A DNA stretch of 64,000 bases from Phytopythium helicoides (Eukaryota > Oomycota > Peronosporomycetes > Pythiales > Pythiaceae): positions 1,550,001 to 1,614,000 of the forward strand of contig JANFNE010000005.1 in assembly GCA_024867545.1 (NCBI GenBank), read 5' to 3'. Below are positions 22,118 to 32,114 of this stretch, one piece after another. Every line of letters begins with the position of its first letter. Position 1 is the first letter of the stretch. The notes beneath the pieces are model-generated. The model saw only the letters and a program-made list of their open reading frames with translations. It did no database searches and was not told the DNA's origin. The translations under genes were made by a program, and so were the position numbers.

Positions 22118-23281
22118 TCAACAGGCATTGCACTCGCATGAGTTGGAGGAATTATGCCCTCCGTGTTTCTCGTCTCTTGAAGGATCTAGTCGAGGTGCCA
22201 GCGTCCAAAACAGCCCAAAGCTTACAGCGTAGATGGCAGCACAAATGCACGCGATAGTGATGATCTGGGCGTCTGTAGATACGCCAAAGTCGGTGTAACG
22301 CGGCATAGTCACCGCTAGAATAATGCCAATAACGTTCTCGATAAGTCGCCACACATGAAGAGGCAGCAGCGTCGATCGTCGAAGAGCTGGGATCGCTGAG
22401 CCAAAACGTGCACTGAGCACCGATCCGTCGACGATGAAGAAAGTGAAGAACGGGAAGAACACGATCGCTCGAGGCAACTGATGCAGTCGATCATTGGACG
22501 GATGCGCCAACCGCAAAAAGCAGGTCGAAGCGATGGCAAAGAATGTGATTGCGAGCCCATAGCCAACGATAACGTAGCCTTTTGTCATGGCCACGAGCAA
22601 GATGACTCCAAGCCGAAAGACGAACTGACCGCTAACGAACAGTAGCGTTAACACCCGGAAAGCAAAGCCGGAATCCTCCTTCCCAATATAGGAGGCAGCA
22701 CCACGCAGCAAGGACAGAGCCGAGAGGACGACTGCAAGGATGTCGAGCAACTTCCACTTGCGGTAGTGGATGGTGGCGTTGGCTTGGATGATGAAGATGG
22801 GCATGTCGCGCACCACCGACTGGACGAAGGCGACGTATTGGAGTCCTTGCGTGAGGCGTTTCGATAGCTGCTTGGGCGTCTCCGTGCTCACAGCGCCATC
22901 TCCAGTAGACCCTTGTTCACTTGCATTCACGATTGCTTGGTCTAGGAGCTGGCGCTGTCCTTCGCCACCAAAGCGCTCGCTCTGGGCGTGCGCTTGAGCT
23001 GCATACGCCGTCTCCGTGAGCACTCGGAGCTGGAGTAGCCCGATGACGAATGCTGCGAGCTGGTTGAGTGCATCGACGCGTACATATCGGTTGGGTAGCC
23101 CTCTCTCGAGCCCGACCCCCACAAGTCCCATGACGACGCCGCTGAGCACCAGGAAGACGATCGAGAGGATGTACTCCTCGAGCCACTTGCGCTGGATGTA
23201 CTCGGCGTTGAGCACCACGTCCGTCACGACCGTGGCCACCTCGTAGACGGCCGCCAGCGTCTCCAGGATGCCTCGCAGCAT
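22118..23281 (-). CDS. multi-TM protein, possibly XK-related family
   Basis: A single exon of 387 residues starting MLRGILETLAAVYEVATVVT. Hydrophobic segments include YILSIVFLVLSGVVMGLVGV, LAAFVIGLLQLRVL, KLLDILAVVLSALSLL, VLTLLFVSGQFVFRLGVILL, YVIVGYGLAITFFAIASTCF, AIVFFPFFTFFIVDGS and IITIACICAAIYAVSFGLFW, giving eight or nine TM helices. The order (short N-terminus, DVVLNAEYIQ after helix 1, a hydrophilic loop, a QYVAFVQSVVRDMPIFIIQA helix, and LHVWRLIENVIGIILAVTM near the end) recalls XK/XKR lipid-scramblase relatives, but similarity is by pattern only. The C-terminus is cytosolic and Cys/His-rich (KHGGHNSSNSCECNAC). It is convergent with TFIIH p62 across 124 bp. The gene is intact; the function is uncertain. 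Confidence 0.6.
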   Translation of the reverse strand: MLRGILETLAAVYEVATVVTDVVLNAEYIQRKWLEEYILSIVFLVLSGVVMGLVGVGLERGLPNRYVRVDALNQLAAFVIGLLQLRVLTETAYAAQAHAQSERFGGEGQRQLLDQAIVNASEQGSTGDGAVSTETPKQLSKRLTQGLQYVAFVQSVVRDMPIFIIQANATIHYRKWKLLDILAVVLSALSLLRGAASYIGKEDSGFAFRVLTLLFVSGQFVFRLGVILLVAMTKGYVIVGYGLAITFFAIASTCFLRLAHPSNDRLHQLPRAIVFFPFFTFFIVDGSVLSARFGSAIPALRRSTLLPLHVWRLIENVIGIILAVTMPRYTDFGVSTDAQIITIACICAAIYAVSFGLFWTLAPRLDPSRDEKHGGHNSSNSCECNAC

Positions 23282-23537
23282 GGCTGTCGCTCGCGGCTGG
23301 AAATATGGAAATGGAGCTGGGTGCAGCGACAGTTGATACTGGGGTCAAGTGACTGAACATCTTCATTTGTGAACCCATAAATGGTTGTGTCCATCTGCAA
23401 CCACCTCATTGAAGGATGCAATGAAGGTAAGTATGATATAATGCGTCTATTTCAACAGGACGAACTGGAACTGGACGCCTCTCCACGCGGTAATTGGTCA
23501 TCCAACGTCAACCCTCGAGCGGAGCGGCCAGTCGGCA

Positions 23538-26448
23538 ATGGAGGCGGCGCTGCGGCTGTCGTTCGGCGGCTGCTGCCGCATGCTGGAGGCGGTGGAGCGC
23601 ACGCCCAAGAGCGACGCAAAGCTGCGGCTGCTGTTCAGCGACGCGCTGCGCCAGGAGGCGGGCGACGGCGACCTGTTCCCGCTGCTGCGGCTGGTGCTGC
23701 CGCAACTGGACCGCGAGCGCACCTACAATCTCAAGGAGAAGAAGCTCGCGCGCATATTCATCGAGGTGCTGGGCATGGCCTCGGCCTCCAGGGATGCGCA
23801 GAAGCTCGAGCACTTCAACGACCCCACGATCGTGCAGTCCAAGTCGGTCGGCGACTTCGCCGCCGTGCTCTACGACGTGCTGCAGTACCGCAGCCTCGCG
23901 GGCTGCGCCAAGTTCCAGCACACGGTCGGCGTCGTGAACGAGGTGCTGGACGCGCTCGTCAAGGCGGATACGCATGCGGCGAGGAAGAAGGTCTTTATGC
24001 AGCTCGCGACCGAGTTCCCGGCCGTCGAGCAGAAGTGGATTGTGCGGATTATCCTCAAGGACCTCAAGGTCGGCCTACGCCACGAGCGCGTGCTCAACTT
24101 CCTGCATCCGGACGCAGGGGAAATGTACAACCACACGAATGATCTGCACAAGGTCTGCATAGAGCTGCGCAACTCGTCTGTGCGCTACGTGCCCAAAATC
24201 GAGCCCTTCCAGGTATTCTCACCCATGCTCGCGAAGCGCGTTGAGTTTGGCGAGTGCATCACGGCCATCAATTCAGACGCATTCGTAGTTGAACCGAAGC
24301 TTGATGGTGAACGCGTGACGTGCCATGTTCGAGGCTCAGAAGTGCAGCTGATCTCGCGTAACGGCACCAATTACTCAGATCTGTATGGCCCGGCGATCGC
24401 CCCCTACATTCTGTCACAGTTAATGTCCGGTGTGGACTGCATTCTAGATGGAGAAATGATGGTTTGGGACAACATGGAGTACCAAATGCGTGAATTTGGA
24501 CTCCTCAAGAGTGTCGCCAATGCGATCAAGTCTGGTGAAGCATCAAATCGGTGGCTGTGCTACGTTGTGTGGGACGTTGTATATCTCGGTGGTGAAAACG
24601 GGGTCGCGGATCGGCTGATTCAAGAGGTTTACAAAGGTCCGGGCGAGGTGAACACTGTTATGGGACTCCCGCTTCACGTTCGTCGCGATCTGCTTGTCCG
24701 CTTAGTTACGCCTTTAGATCATCGCATCGTGATCATCGAGCAGATTCTTGTGAACGCAAAGTCACCGAAGGAGCGGCATGACCTTGTCATGGCAGAGGTT
24801 GATCGTCAGCTTGCTAACGGGGGCGAAGGTGTGATTCTCAAGGATGTCAACTCTCACTACATGTGTGGAGAGACTAGTCGAAAGACAAAGAAATGGATCA
24901 AGCTCAAGCCCGACTACGCCGGGATGACGACTAATCTGGATGTGATCATCCTTGGAGGCTTCTACGGCACAGGTCGGCGTCGAAGTGGTGATGTCTCGGT
25001 GTTTATGGTTGGTGTGCTGTCCCATTCACTCGACGAGAAAGCCGTTGAAAAGGCAATGGAGGCAGGAGCGACATGCCCTGCGTTTTATACGTTCACGAAA
25101 GTCGGAACGGGCTACAATCTGGAGGAACTGGCGGAAATGCGCCGAGAGCTCGAGCCTCACTGGCAGCCATGGGATCCTGACAATATCCCAGCCCATTTTA
25201 ACGGATGGCAACCGCAACGAAATGATGTCAAGCCCGACGTGTGGATTGACCCTCGGCACTCGAAGATCATCGAGATCTATGGGTTCGAGCTGACGTTCAC
25301 AACGCTGTACCAAACAGGCCTGACACTGCGATTCCCTCGATGCAAGGCAGTTCGTAGCGACAAGAACTGGCACCAGTGCATGACAGTACAGGAATTAAAT
25401 GCCGCGCGTGGAAGTATCATCAGCAAAAGAGCAGCTGATGTGGCACTGGGACAGAAAAAAGGTAAACAAGCGTGCAGTGAAGAAGCAGCACACGCTTTCT
25501 CGAGCCCCAGCCGGAGTTGTCGCCGATTACGCTCAACCAGAACTGATCAATGTTCAGCGCAGCCAGGACTTGTTCGAGATGCTGGAGTTTTGTGTCCTCC
25601 CTGGAAAATACGAGGTCGAGATCCCCGAGGCAATTGTCGCATCGCTGACAAAGGATGGAGCCATACCAGAGCAAACCGGGACTTTAGCTGTCCTTGACCA
25701 AGCAAACTATCGAGAAGATTCTTCACTCTTACGGAGCAACAATTGTTCAAAACCCCATGACTAGCTCGACTGCGTATGTTGTTGCAGCTTCAGAGTCAGG
25801 TCTGAAGGTGGCAAACCTGAAGAAGCAAGGACTCTTCGACATTATGCGAGGTTCGTGGATCATTTCGTGTATCAGCAGTGGCAATGTCAAACTGGCCCGT
25901 GCCCGAGACTACATTTTCACCAAAGAATCTACTCGAGCCCAGCTTGCCAAGGAATATGATTGCTATGGTGACCACTTCACGCAGCCTATTTGTCCTATGG
26001 ATCTGAAAACCCTATTGAAAGATATGAGGGTCACAGCGTCGAAGCATGAATGCGCTTCTTGGCAGGAATCAGTTCGCACATTAACGGCCGAAGAGGCCGA
26101 CGCAATGGACTCAAAGTGGACTTTCCTCTCTCATTGCAACATCTTCCTTGATCGGAATAGCGCGAGCCTGGACGAAGATGCTTGGACTCGCAGCGTTGAA
26201 AAATGAAGCTTGTGGAGCAACATGTGCGCCTCTATGGTGGAGTTGTGGTTGACAGTATCAGTGCAATTACCACGCACGTCATCGTAGTATCTCGAGACGC
26301 GAAGATAATTGGCCGACTCGCCCCAACCATCCGAGCACTCCGCCACGAACACCAACACGAGCCTTCAGTTGTTACGACCGATTGGCTGGACGCGTGCATC
26401 AAGGATCAACAGCAATTGCCAGTGACGGACTATTTCGTTCCAGTTTGA
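23538..26448 (+). CDS. LIG4: DNA ligase IV (ATP-dependent, NHEJ)
   Basis: The N-terminal DNA-binding domain (FSDALRQEAGDGDLFPLLRL, DRERTYNLKEKKLARIFIEV) is followed by the adenylation domain with active-site Lys in EPKLDGERV (Lys254, codon 24297-24299), ILDGEMMVWD, GGEGVILKD and KTKKWIKLKPDY, and the OB domain FYGTGRRRSGDVSVFMVG to TLRFPRCKAVRSDKNWHQCM. Tandem BRCT domains complete it: EFCVLPG..YGATIVQNPM and FDIMRGSWIISCISSG; then VEQHVRLYGGVVVDSIS and VVTTDWLDACIKD, ending LPVTDYFVPV. Two BRCT repeats after the catalytic core define LIG4, the XRCC4 partner sealing double-strand breaks. One-base breaks occur at the A6 run 25455-25460, near 25,690, and at the A5 run 26198-26202; adding one A restores the frame at the two homopolymers. 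Otherwise full length (about 970 residues). It is convergent with the AGC kinase, 43 bp apart. Confidence 0.93.
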
Positions 26449-26491
26449 ATCCCTTACAATTAAAAAAAAAGTTCGACAACTTTCACGCAGC

Positions 26492-27997
26492 TCACATCAC
26501 AAACGCGTCTTCGGCGCACCAGTCAAAATCGTCAAAGAGGAACGGCTTGTCGGCCTCATCGGCGCTACTGAACACGTCGTCCTCGTCGTGCTCGCGTTCC
26601 TCGTAGACTAGGTGGCCGTCGACGTGCTGCGATGTGAATTGCTCCTCAAAATTGCGCGTGTCGAGCGCGTCAGAAAGCCGTGGCACCATGGGTGGTGCCA
26701 CTTGCTTCGCTGACAGTGCGTACCAGTCGATCGACGCAAAGAAAGGGTGGTCAAAGATGGCGTTCATCCCATCCGGCCCGCTGCCGAGGCGCTTGCTTGC
26801 ATCCTTGTGCAGCAGCCCCGTCAAGAGGCTGCGCGCATTGCGAGAAAAGTGGCTTGGAAACACTGGCTCCTCGTGCTTGATTTTGCGGAACAGCAGTGCG
26901 CGATCTCGAGGCGAGTAAAACGGTGGGTAGCCGCTCAACAGCTCGTAGATGACGCAACCAAAGCTCCACAGATCCGCCGGCATGCTGTAACCCGTTCCGC
27001 GGGCGACCTCTGGCGCGATGTAGTCGGCCGACCCGCAGAACGACTTGCAGATCTCATCGCCGCGCTTCATGTCGGGTCGCGCAAAGCCAAAGTCTGCGAG
27101 ACGGATGAATCCGTCGCGATCGATGAGCAAGTTCTCCGGCTTGAGATCGCGGTACATGATGCCCCGCTGGTGCATGTAGTTGAGTGCGAGCGCAATGGAG
27201 GCTGCATAGAAGACCACATGGCGCTCCGGGAGACGATTATCGGGGAACTTCTCGAGCAGGAAGTACATATCCCCACCGGGACAGTATTCCATCACAAAGT
27301 TGAGGCTGTCGCGCGTCTCGAACGCGCAGTAGAGCTTGGTGATGAACGGGTGCTCGACCGAGCTCAGCACGTGCTTCTCCGTGCGCAGACGCTTGATCTC
27401 GCGCTGCGAGAGCTTGCTGCGGTCGCGGTAGTCGCGGAGCTTGCTCTTGTCGACGACCTTGACAGCGAACAGCCTCCGGTCTGGCGAGTCGCGCAGTGTG
27501 CAGAGCAGCACTGTGCCGTACGACCCCGATCCGATGACGTTAAGGATGTCGAAGATGAGGCGGGACGAGTCGTTCCAGCTGTTGGTGTCGCTGTCGTTGC
27601 CGTCATCGTCCACCTTCACGGCATCCGCAATCTCCGCGACGAGGTGGTCCCCGACATGTAGGTGCTGCTGCTGCTGCTGCTCGGCGTCTAGGCAGAGCGT
27701 GCTGCTCGAGGACGAGGCTGAGATGCTCGGCAGCCCGTGGTACGAGCAGTCCCAGTCGTTCGTTTTGCCGGGCACCGCCTTGGACGCTGCGTCCTCCAGC
27801 GACACCTTTCCGCGGAACATCTGCGCGAAGCTCCAGGTCTTAACGCCATCCCAGGCCTGACCCGCGTCGGTGTCGGGAGCCTCGCGCTCCGAGTCGCCGG
27901 CCTGCGACGCGCACGAGGACATGTCGTCGCCGCTCCAGCTGCCGCACGACTCGCGACGCTGCTGCTGCTGCTGCTGTTGGGCAAAAGTCGGCGCCAT
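26492..27997 (-). CDS. AGC-family serine/threonine protein kinase
   Basis: A single exon of about 501 residues; ATG 27997 gives MAPTFAQQQQQQQRRESCGS. The N-terminal 190 residues are low-complexity (Gln and Ser runs). The kinase domain runs from FDILNVIGSGSYGTVLLC, with FAVKVVDKSKL, EHPFITKLYCAFETRDSLNF, YRDLKPENLLI (YRD instead of HRD, usual in AGC kinases), LADFGFARPD, activation loop CKSFCGSADYIAPEVARG, DLWSFGCVIYELLSGYPPFY and RLGSGPDGMNAIFDHPFF. A C-terminal extension includes VPRLSDALDTRNFEEQF and ends with FLFDDFDWCAEDAFVM, an FxxF-like hydrophobic motif followed by acidic residue and Trp. This is the PKA/PKB/S6K architecture without PH or C2 domain; I cannot assign a subfamily. No frame breaks. 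It is convergent with LIG4. Confidence 0.9.
   Translation of the reverse strand: MAPTFAQQQQQQQRRESCGSWSGDDMSSCASQAGDSEREAPDTDAGQAWDGVKTWSFAQMFRGKVSLEDAASKAVPGKTNDWDCSYHGLPSISASSSSSTLCLDAEQQQQQHLHVGDHLVAEIADAVKVDDDGNDSDTNSWNDSSRLIFDILNVIGSGSYGTVLLCTLRDSPDRRLFAVKVVDKSKLRDYRDRSKLSQREIKRLRTEKHVLSSVEHPFITKLYCAFETRDSLNFVMEYCPGGDMYFLLEKFPDNRLPERHVVFYAASIALALNYMHQRGIMYRDLKPENLLIDRDGFIRLADFGFARPDMKRGDEICKSFCGSADYIAPEVARGTGYSMPADLWSFGCVIYELLSGYPPFYSPRDRALLFRKIKHEEPVFPSHFSRNARSLLTGLLHKDASKRLGSGPDGMNAIFDHPFFASIDWYALSAKQVAPPMVPRLSDALDTRNFEEQFTSQHVDGHLVYEEREHDEDDVFSSADEADKPFLFDDFDWCAEDAFVM
27661..27981. repeat. CTG/CAG trinucleotide tracts in AGC kinase N-terminus
   Basis: Two short near-pure CTG tracts (27663-27681 and 27958-27980 on the + strand) encode poly-Gln on the minus strand: QQQQQ near residue 110 and a Q7 run right after the start. 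They are likely length-variable. Confidence 0.75.
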
Positions 27998-28677
27998 CGC
28001 TGACTTCAAGAGGCTGGGGACTCGCAAACACGGAGAGAAAGCAGGCGCAATAGACGCGGGGGCGTCGCTCGTGGGCTGCCGGCTGAGAAGCGCCGCTCAC
28101 TACCGGCGCATCGAACAGCACGGACGCGAGGCGAAAGCAGCAATGGCAGCGGCGGTGGCGGCGCTTCTCGATTGCTTGGCTCCCTGGCGGGCCACGGAGG
28201 GGGCGAGAGGGCACTATCGCAGAATAGCTTACTGCAATCTATCGCGACGGGGAGTTTGTAGGCGCTGATTTGTGCTGGCGAACGTATGCATATACGCCGA
28301 TCAAGAGGCAGTGTACTGGTTTGTGAGACAGGATGGTCGTAGTTTACTGCGACTGGCCCGATCCGTCGTAAACTACCCAAGGCCACCTTGCGTTTCGAGC
28401 CCTCTCGTGTGCATCGAACCGCGCCACGGCGTTCAACACGCCAAGCAAAGCGCGCCGTGACCTGCTGACGTCACGCGCGTCGACCTCCAGGCGGAGCCAC
28501 TTGATTTCGAACCGTGACCGCCAGAATCAGCGTTTGCGCAATGCCATTATTTACACATATAGCCCACATTCGAAGCTATGAAATCAAATATATGACCTCT
28601 AAAAATCATATTCACATCCATATCTACTCACTTGGATACAGTGCACTACACAAGATCATCTCCTCGAGACAGGCGCG
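27998..28677. other. intergenic: AGC kinase 5' side and glucanase 3' side
   Basis: There is no gene I can support. Short open frames on both strands lack motifs. 28,500-28,670 is A/T-rich (CACATATAGCCC, AATCATATTCACATCC) next to the glucanase stop and is likely its 3' UTR. The rest is the kinase promoter region. Confidence 0.5.
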
Positions 28678-31037
28678 CTACGCTGCCACGGGCGTCTCCG
28701 TGACCACCGGGGTGGCCGTGGTGACAGCAGGCGCCGTGGTGGTCGTCGTCGTGGTCGTCGTGGTGCTGGTCGTCGAGCCGCCGCGCGTGGCAGCGTTGTA
28801 GAGCGCCCAGGAGAGCGTGAGGCCGTCGTCAAGCGTGGCGGTCGGGAGCTTGGACAGCGCGTCGGACTGGTCGATGAAGGCCTCGTTCACCAGCAGCAGC
28901 GACAGCCATGCGTTGGTCATGTCGGCGCCCGTGACGATAGTCTCCTTGGACAGGATGTCGTCCCACTCCTGCTGCACGAAGGTCGAGGTGCGCGCCAGCG
29001 CGTTGATGGGCGAGACTGGGATCATCTGGATGCCGTGGATGCAGTACTTCTCCGAGCTGAACCACGTCGTGTAGTGCGCCTTGTTGTCGAAGAAGATGCC
29101 CGTCACGTGGTTCTTGACGAACCCGGCGGGGTGCAGCGTGTTGTCCGACAGCATGAGGAAGTACGTGCGCACGGCGCGCGCATCAACGCGCATCATGAGG
29201 CTGCCAAGATCCTCGACGGCCTGGTTGCCCATGACCTGGCCCCACAGCTTCATACCGTAGTACAGGTTGATATCCTCCGACGTACTCTCTTCATCCTTGC
29301 CATCCGCCATGGGAGTCACGCCGTGCGAGACAGAGTGACCGAGATACCAGGAGAAGTGGCGGAACCTCGGGAAGTATGTGTCTTGAGTGCTTGGGTTCGC
29401 CACGTCGCGGAGCATCGTCCAAATCATGGTCTCGAGGGCAGCCGCACCAGTCCAGTCCGGATCGAGCTTCAGGAGGATGGCGGACGCAGTGACCCAGTAC
29501 CCGTAGTGGTAGTGGTGGTCGTTGTAGACGGCATTGCCAAAGTCGACATTGACATCGTTGCTGGTGAAGGTCATGCTGGACACGAGGCCCGAGTACACGG
29601 TCTCGTATGCGAGCGGCGGCTCCAACGTGTTGGTCAGGAATGGCGTGATGAGTGTCTCCAACTTCTCGAGACAAGTGGTCAGGAGCGTCGTGTCACTGCC
29701 AACGATGTTAGTGTTCGACGCCATGAGGCAGAGCGTGGCATACTTCTGGTAGTACTTGCCGTTGTAGTACCAACTCTCGGCATCCATGGCCCAAGTCGCG
29801 GCAATGTCGGCTTGAAGTGCCGCCAGCAGGTTGGTCTTCGTCACCATGTCAGCTGTAATGTCTGTGGTCGGGAAGAAGTCGACCTCCGCGTCGTCTTCGG
29901 GCTCCGTGAACGCCCACTCTGCTGTGGTGGTGACCACACCTGTCATGGCGCCACGCGTGGTCGAGTTCAGCGAAATTGTCGTCGTCGTAACGCCGGCATC
30001 TGATGCAAAGGAGTCAAGATGGTGCTTCAAGGCGAAGTGGAATAGACCATTGGACTCGCATGTCGTGCCGTTGGTCTGCCAGTTGATCGAGTATTCCGTC
30101 CGCGACGCCACATCCACGTTGCCACCGCGCACAATGCAACCAGTGTAGTTGTCGTAGAGCGTGCTGTCGGAGCCAGCGGGCAGAATGGCGAGACGCAGCG
30201 TGCCAGAGTACACTCCTGACGCAACGAGCGCCATGCCAGTTGAGTCAATGGTGAAGGTTGCACTGGTGTCGCTGGCGAAGAGGCATCCACGTCTGCGCAT
30301 TGCTGAGTTGCAGCACGTACTTGCCGGCCGTGGCGTCGCTCTCAGCAAGCGTCATGGTGTACTCAGACTGGATGCTGGGCGTCAGACCGGTGTACGTGGC
30401 GGACACGAAGGCCATTCCGTTGACGAGAGCAGAATCCATGCAGTTGGTCGTTCCGGTCACGCACGTTCGGAGCGTCGCGCCGGTGTCAGGTCCAGCTGTA
30501 GATCTCGTAGTCCGGGCGGGCTGTGAACTCGGTTGCCGAGAGAGTAAGGTCGTTGTGGAACTCGTGCAGGTAGTATTCGATGGAGCCGTCGGCAGCGACG
30601 TCGGAGGTCTCACGGTACGTGTACGAGTAGCACATCTGAAGTCCGTACGGGGCCTCTGCTCGAGGTAGCTCAAGTGTGTATGGGTTGGCGAAGGCAGGAA
30701 CGGCGACGGTGTCGTCTCCAACGGTGGCACTGATGAGGTTGGCCCACCACTTGTTGGTCGGAATGGGTGTCGTCAGTAGTTCGTCGGCGACGTTGATGAC
30801 CGGGGCGAGCGTGGAGAGCGTACTGTAGCGCGTGAAAAGCGTCGTGGACGGCTCATCGGTCGAAAACGGCTGGAGGATGTTGCTGTCTGAATCAGTCTTC
30901 GCTGGTTGCACAGTTCCCTCGGCGTAGCTGCCTGCGTCGGAGATGTTGAGTGCTGTCGCAACATCGCTGCGAGCCGCAACGAGCAGCGTGAGTGCAATGC
31001 CGAGCGACTCTTTGAGGCGCAAGAATCCCCAGACCAT
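28678..31037 (-). CDS. secreted GH81 endo-1,3-beta-glucanase
   Basis: ATG 31037 (MVWGFLRLKESLGIALTLLV) starts a signal peptide. The GH81 N-terminal beta domain follows: TPIPTNKWWANLISA, VPAFANPYTLELPR. The catalytic domain carries the family blocks YNDHHYHYGYWVTASAILLK (catalytic Asp region), RHFSWYLGHSVSHG and DEESTSEDINLYYGMKLWG (catalytic Glu), IPVSPINALAR and WLSLLLVNEAF. The tail after WALYNAATRGGS is a Thr/Ser run followed by TTATPVVTETPVAA, a mucin-like linker with no second domain. Oomycete walls are beta-1,3/1,6-glucan, so self-wall remodelling or attack on fungal or plant callose are both possible. Frame shifts by one base near 30,490 (after PDYEIYSW) and near 30,295 (after QLSNA); both are inside conserved sequence. 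About 785 residues once joined. An Inr+FPR match lies 40-58 bp upstream of the start. Confidence 0.9.
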
Positions 31038-31076
31038 GGCCTTCAACTGATGGCGGACTGATGCTGGGATGGAGGA

Positions 31077-31095
31077 GGAAATTTGGAAAGTGAGC
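31077..31095 (-). promoter_or_regulatory. oomycete Inr + FPR core promoter of the GH81 gene
   Basis: On the minus strand this reads GCTCACTTTCCAAATTTCC. It fits the oomycete start-site consensus GCTCATTYYNCAWTTT with one mismatch in the Inr part, including the directly adjacent FPR part CAAATTT. It lies 40-58 bp upstream of ATG 31037, giving a short 5' leader as usual in these organisms. No TATA box is seen. Confidence 0.7.
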
Positions 31096-32114
31096 TGCTT
31101 GGAAGACTGTCAAGCCCGGGGCGAGATCGTGCGCAAGAAGTCCACTTCTTTGGTGATAACAGAGCCGGTGTAGCTTTGTGAGCGGGGACAATCGGCAGCG
31201 TGCATGGATTGCGCCGGGATCTTCAAGGTCTCAGCCTAAATCGCATCTTCGTGGCTTGCCCCCATGTGTCAATCAGGCGACCTGGCGTCTGAGTCTTTCA
31301 GTGGGGCACAGCGACGTTCTTCACTCCCACATGGACGACGGGAAGTGGTGCCACGATGTACGGTCCGGCCCCCGGCTGCATGCGTCGGACACGGGATCAT
31401 TTGATGAGGCGTGATTATCATCTACTAGGATTTGTGCGTGGTATTCGTTGAGCAGGTGTTCGGGTGGCGGTCTCACCACAAACTCGGTGCAAGCTGTGCT
31501 GTTCGTGGTGTTGAGCTTCAGCAACTATGTCATTCAGCACGTCACTTGTACACTGCCCAGTTCTCTCCCGCTCTCCGCTCTGGTGATCGGCCACTTTATC
31601 CCACTTTCACCACAGGCAAGCTTATTTGTGACTTTGTGCGTTGAAGATGGGCCAGCACATGGACACCAAGCTGTTCTTACAGCACAGGTGATCAGGATGT
31701 TGAGGAAATGCAGTCGACAATAAGCAGATCTCATGATCATGGCAGTCAAACTCATTACGATGACACTGGCAAGCGTAAGCATTGCGCTGCGTAGCCACGA
31801 GAGAATCGCCACACCACAGGCTCTCATGCCATGCAAACACCCCAACAACAGCTTCGAAGGGTTCCAAACATATCGACAAGTTACTATCACGCCGCAAAGA
31901 GCGGACTGTCCTTCCAACTTGGTTCCTGCCCCGCCCGTCCCGTCCTGCGGCTCCGGTCGCGCGTCATGGGTGTGAGGGAGGGAAGGGGAGGCTCATATTC
32001 GTGCCGCGGCTTGCTTCTTGCTGCGTACAGTGCCCTCAATGAAATGTCCCCTCCGCGTCTGTTGGCGGCGTGACGGCGAGCATGCGACGCAGCATCTCCT
32101 AAGGTGTCGCTGCA
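31096..32114. other. intergenic, about 1 kb
   Basis: It lies between the glucanase promoter and the 3' end of the zinc-repeat gene, both on the minus strand. Only short, motif-free open frames occur on either strand. I see no repeat, RNA gene or conserved peptide; it may hold upstream regulatory DNA of the glucanase. Confidence 0.5.

Noticed and set aside
26747..27661. 304-codon open frame on the + strand
   Set aside because: Antisense to the intact AGC kinase domain; repetitive Val/Leu/Arg/Glu composition without motifs.
29035..30003. 322-codon open frame on the + strand
   Set aside because: It is antisense to the GH81 catalytic domain, which has family motifs; the + frame shows no domain and only mirrors GC-rich codon use.
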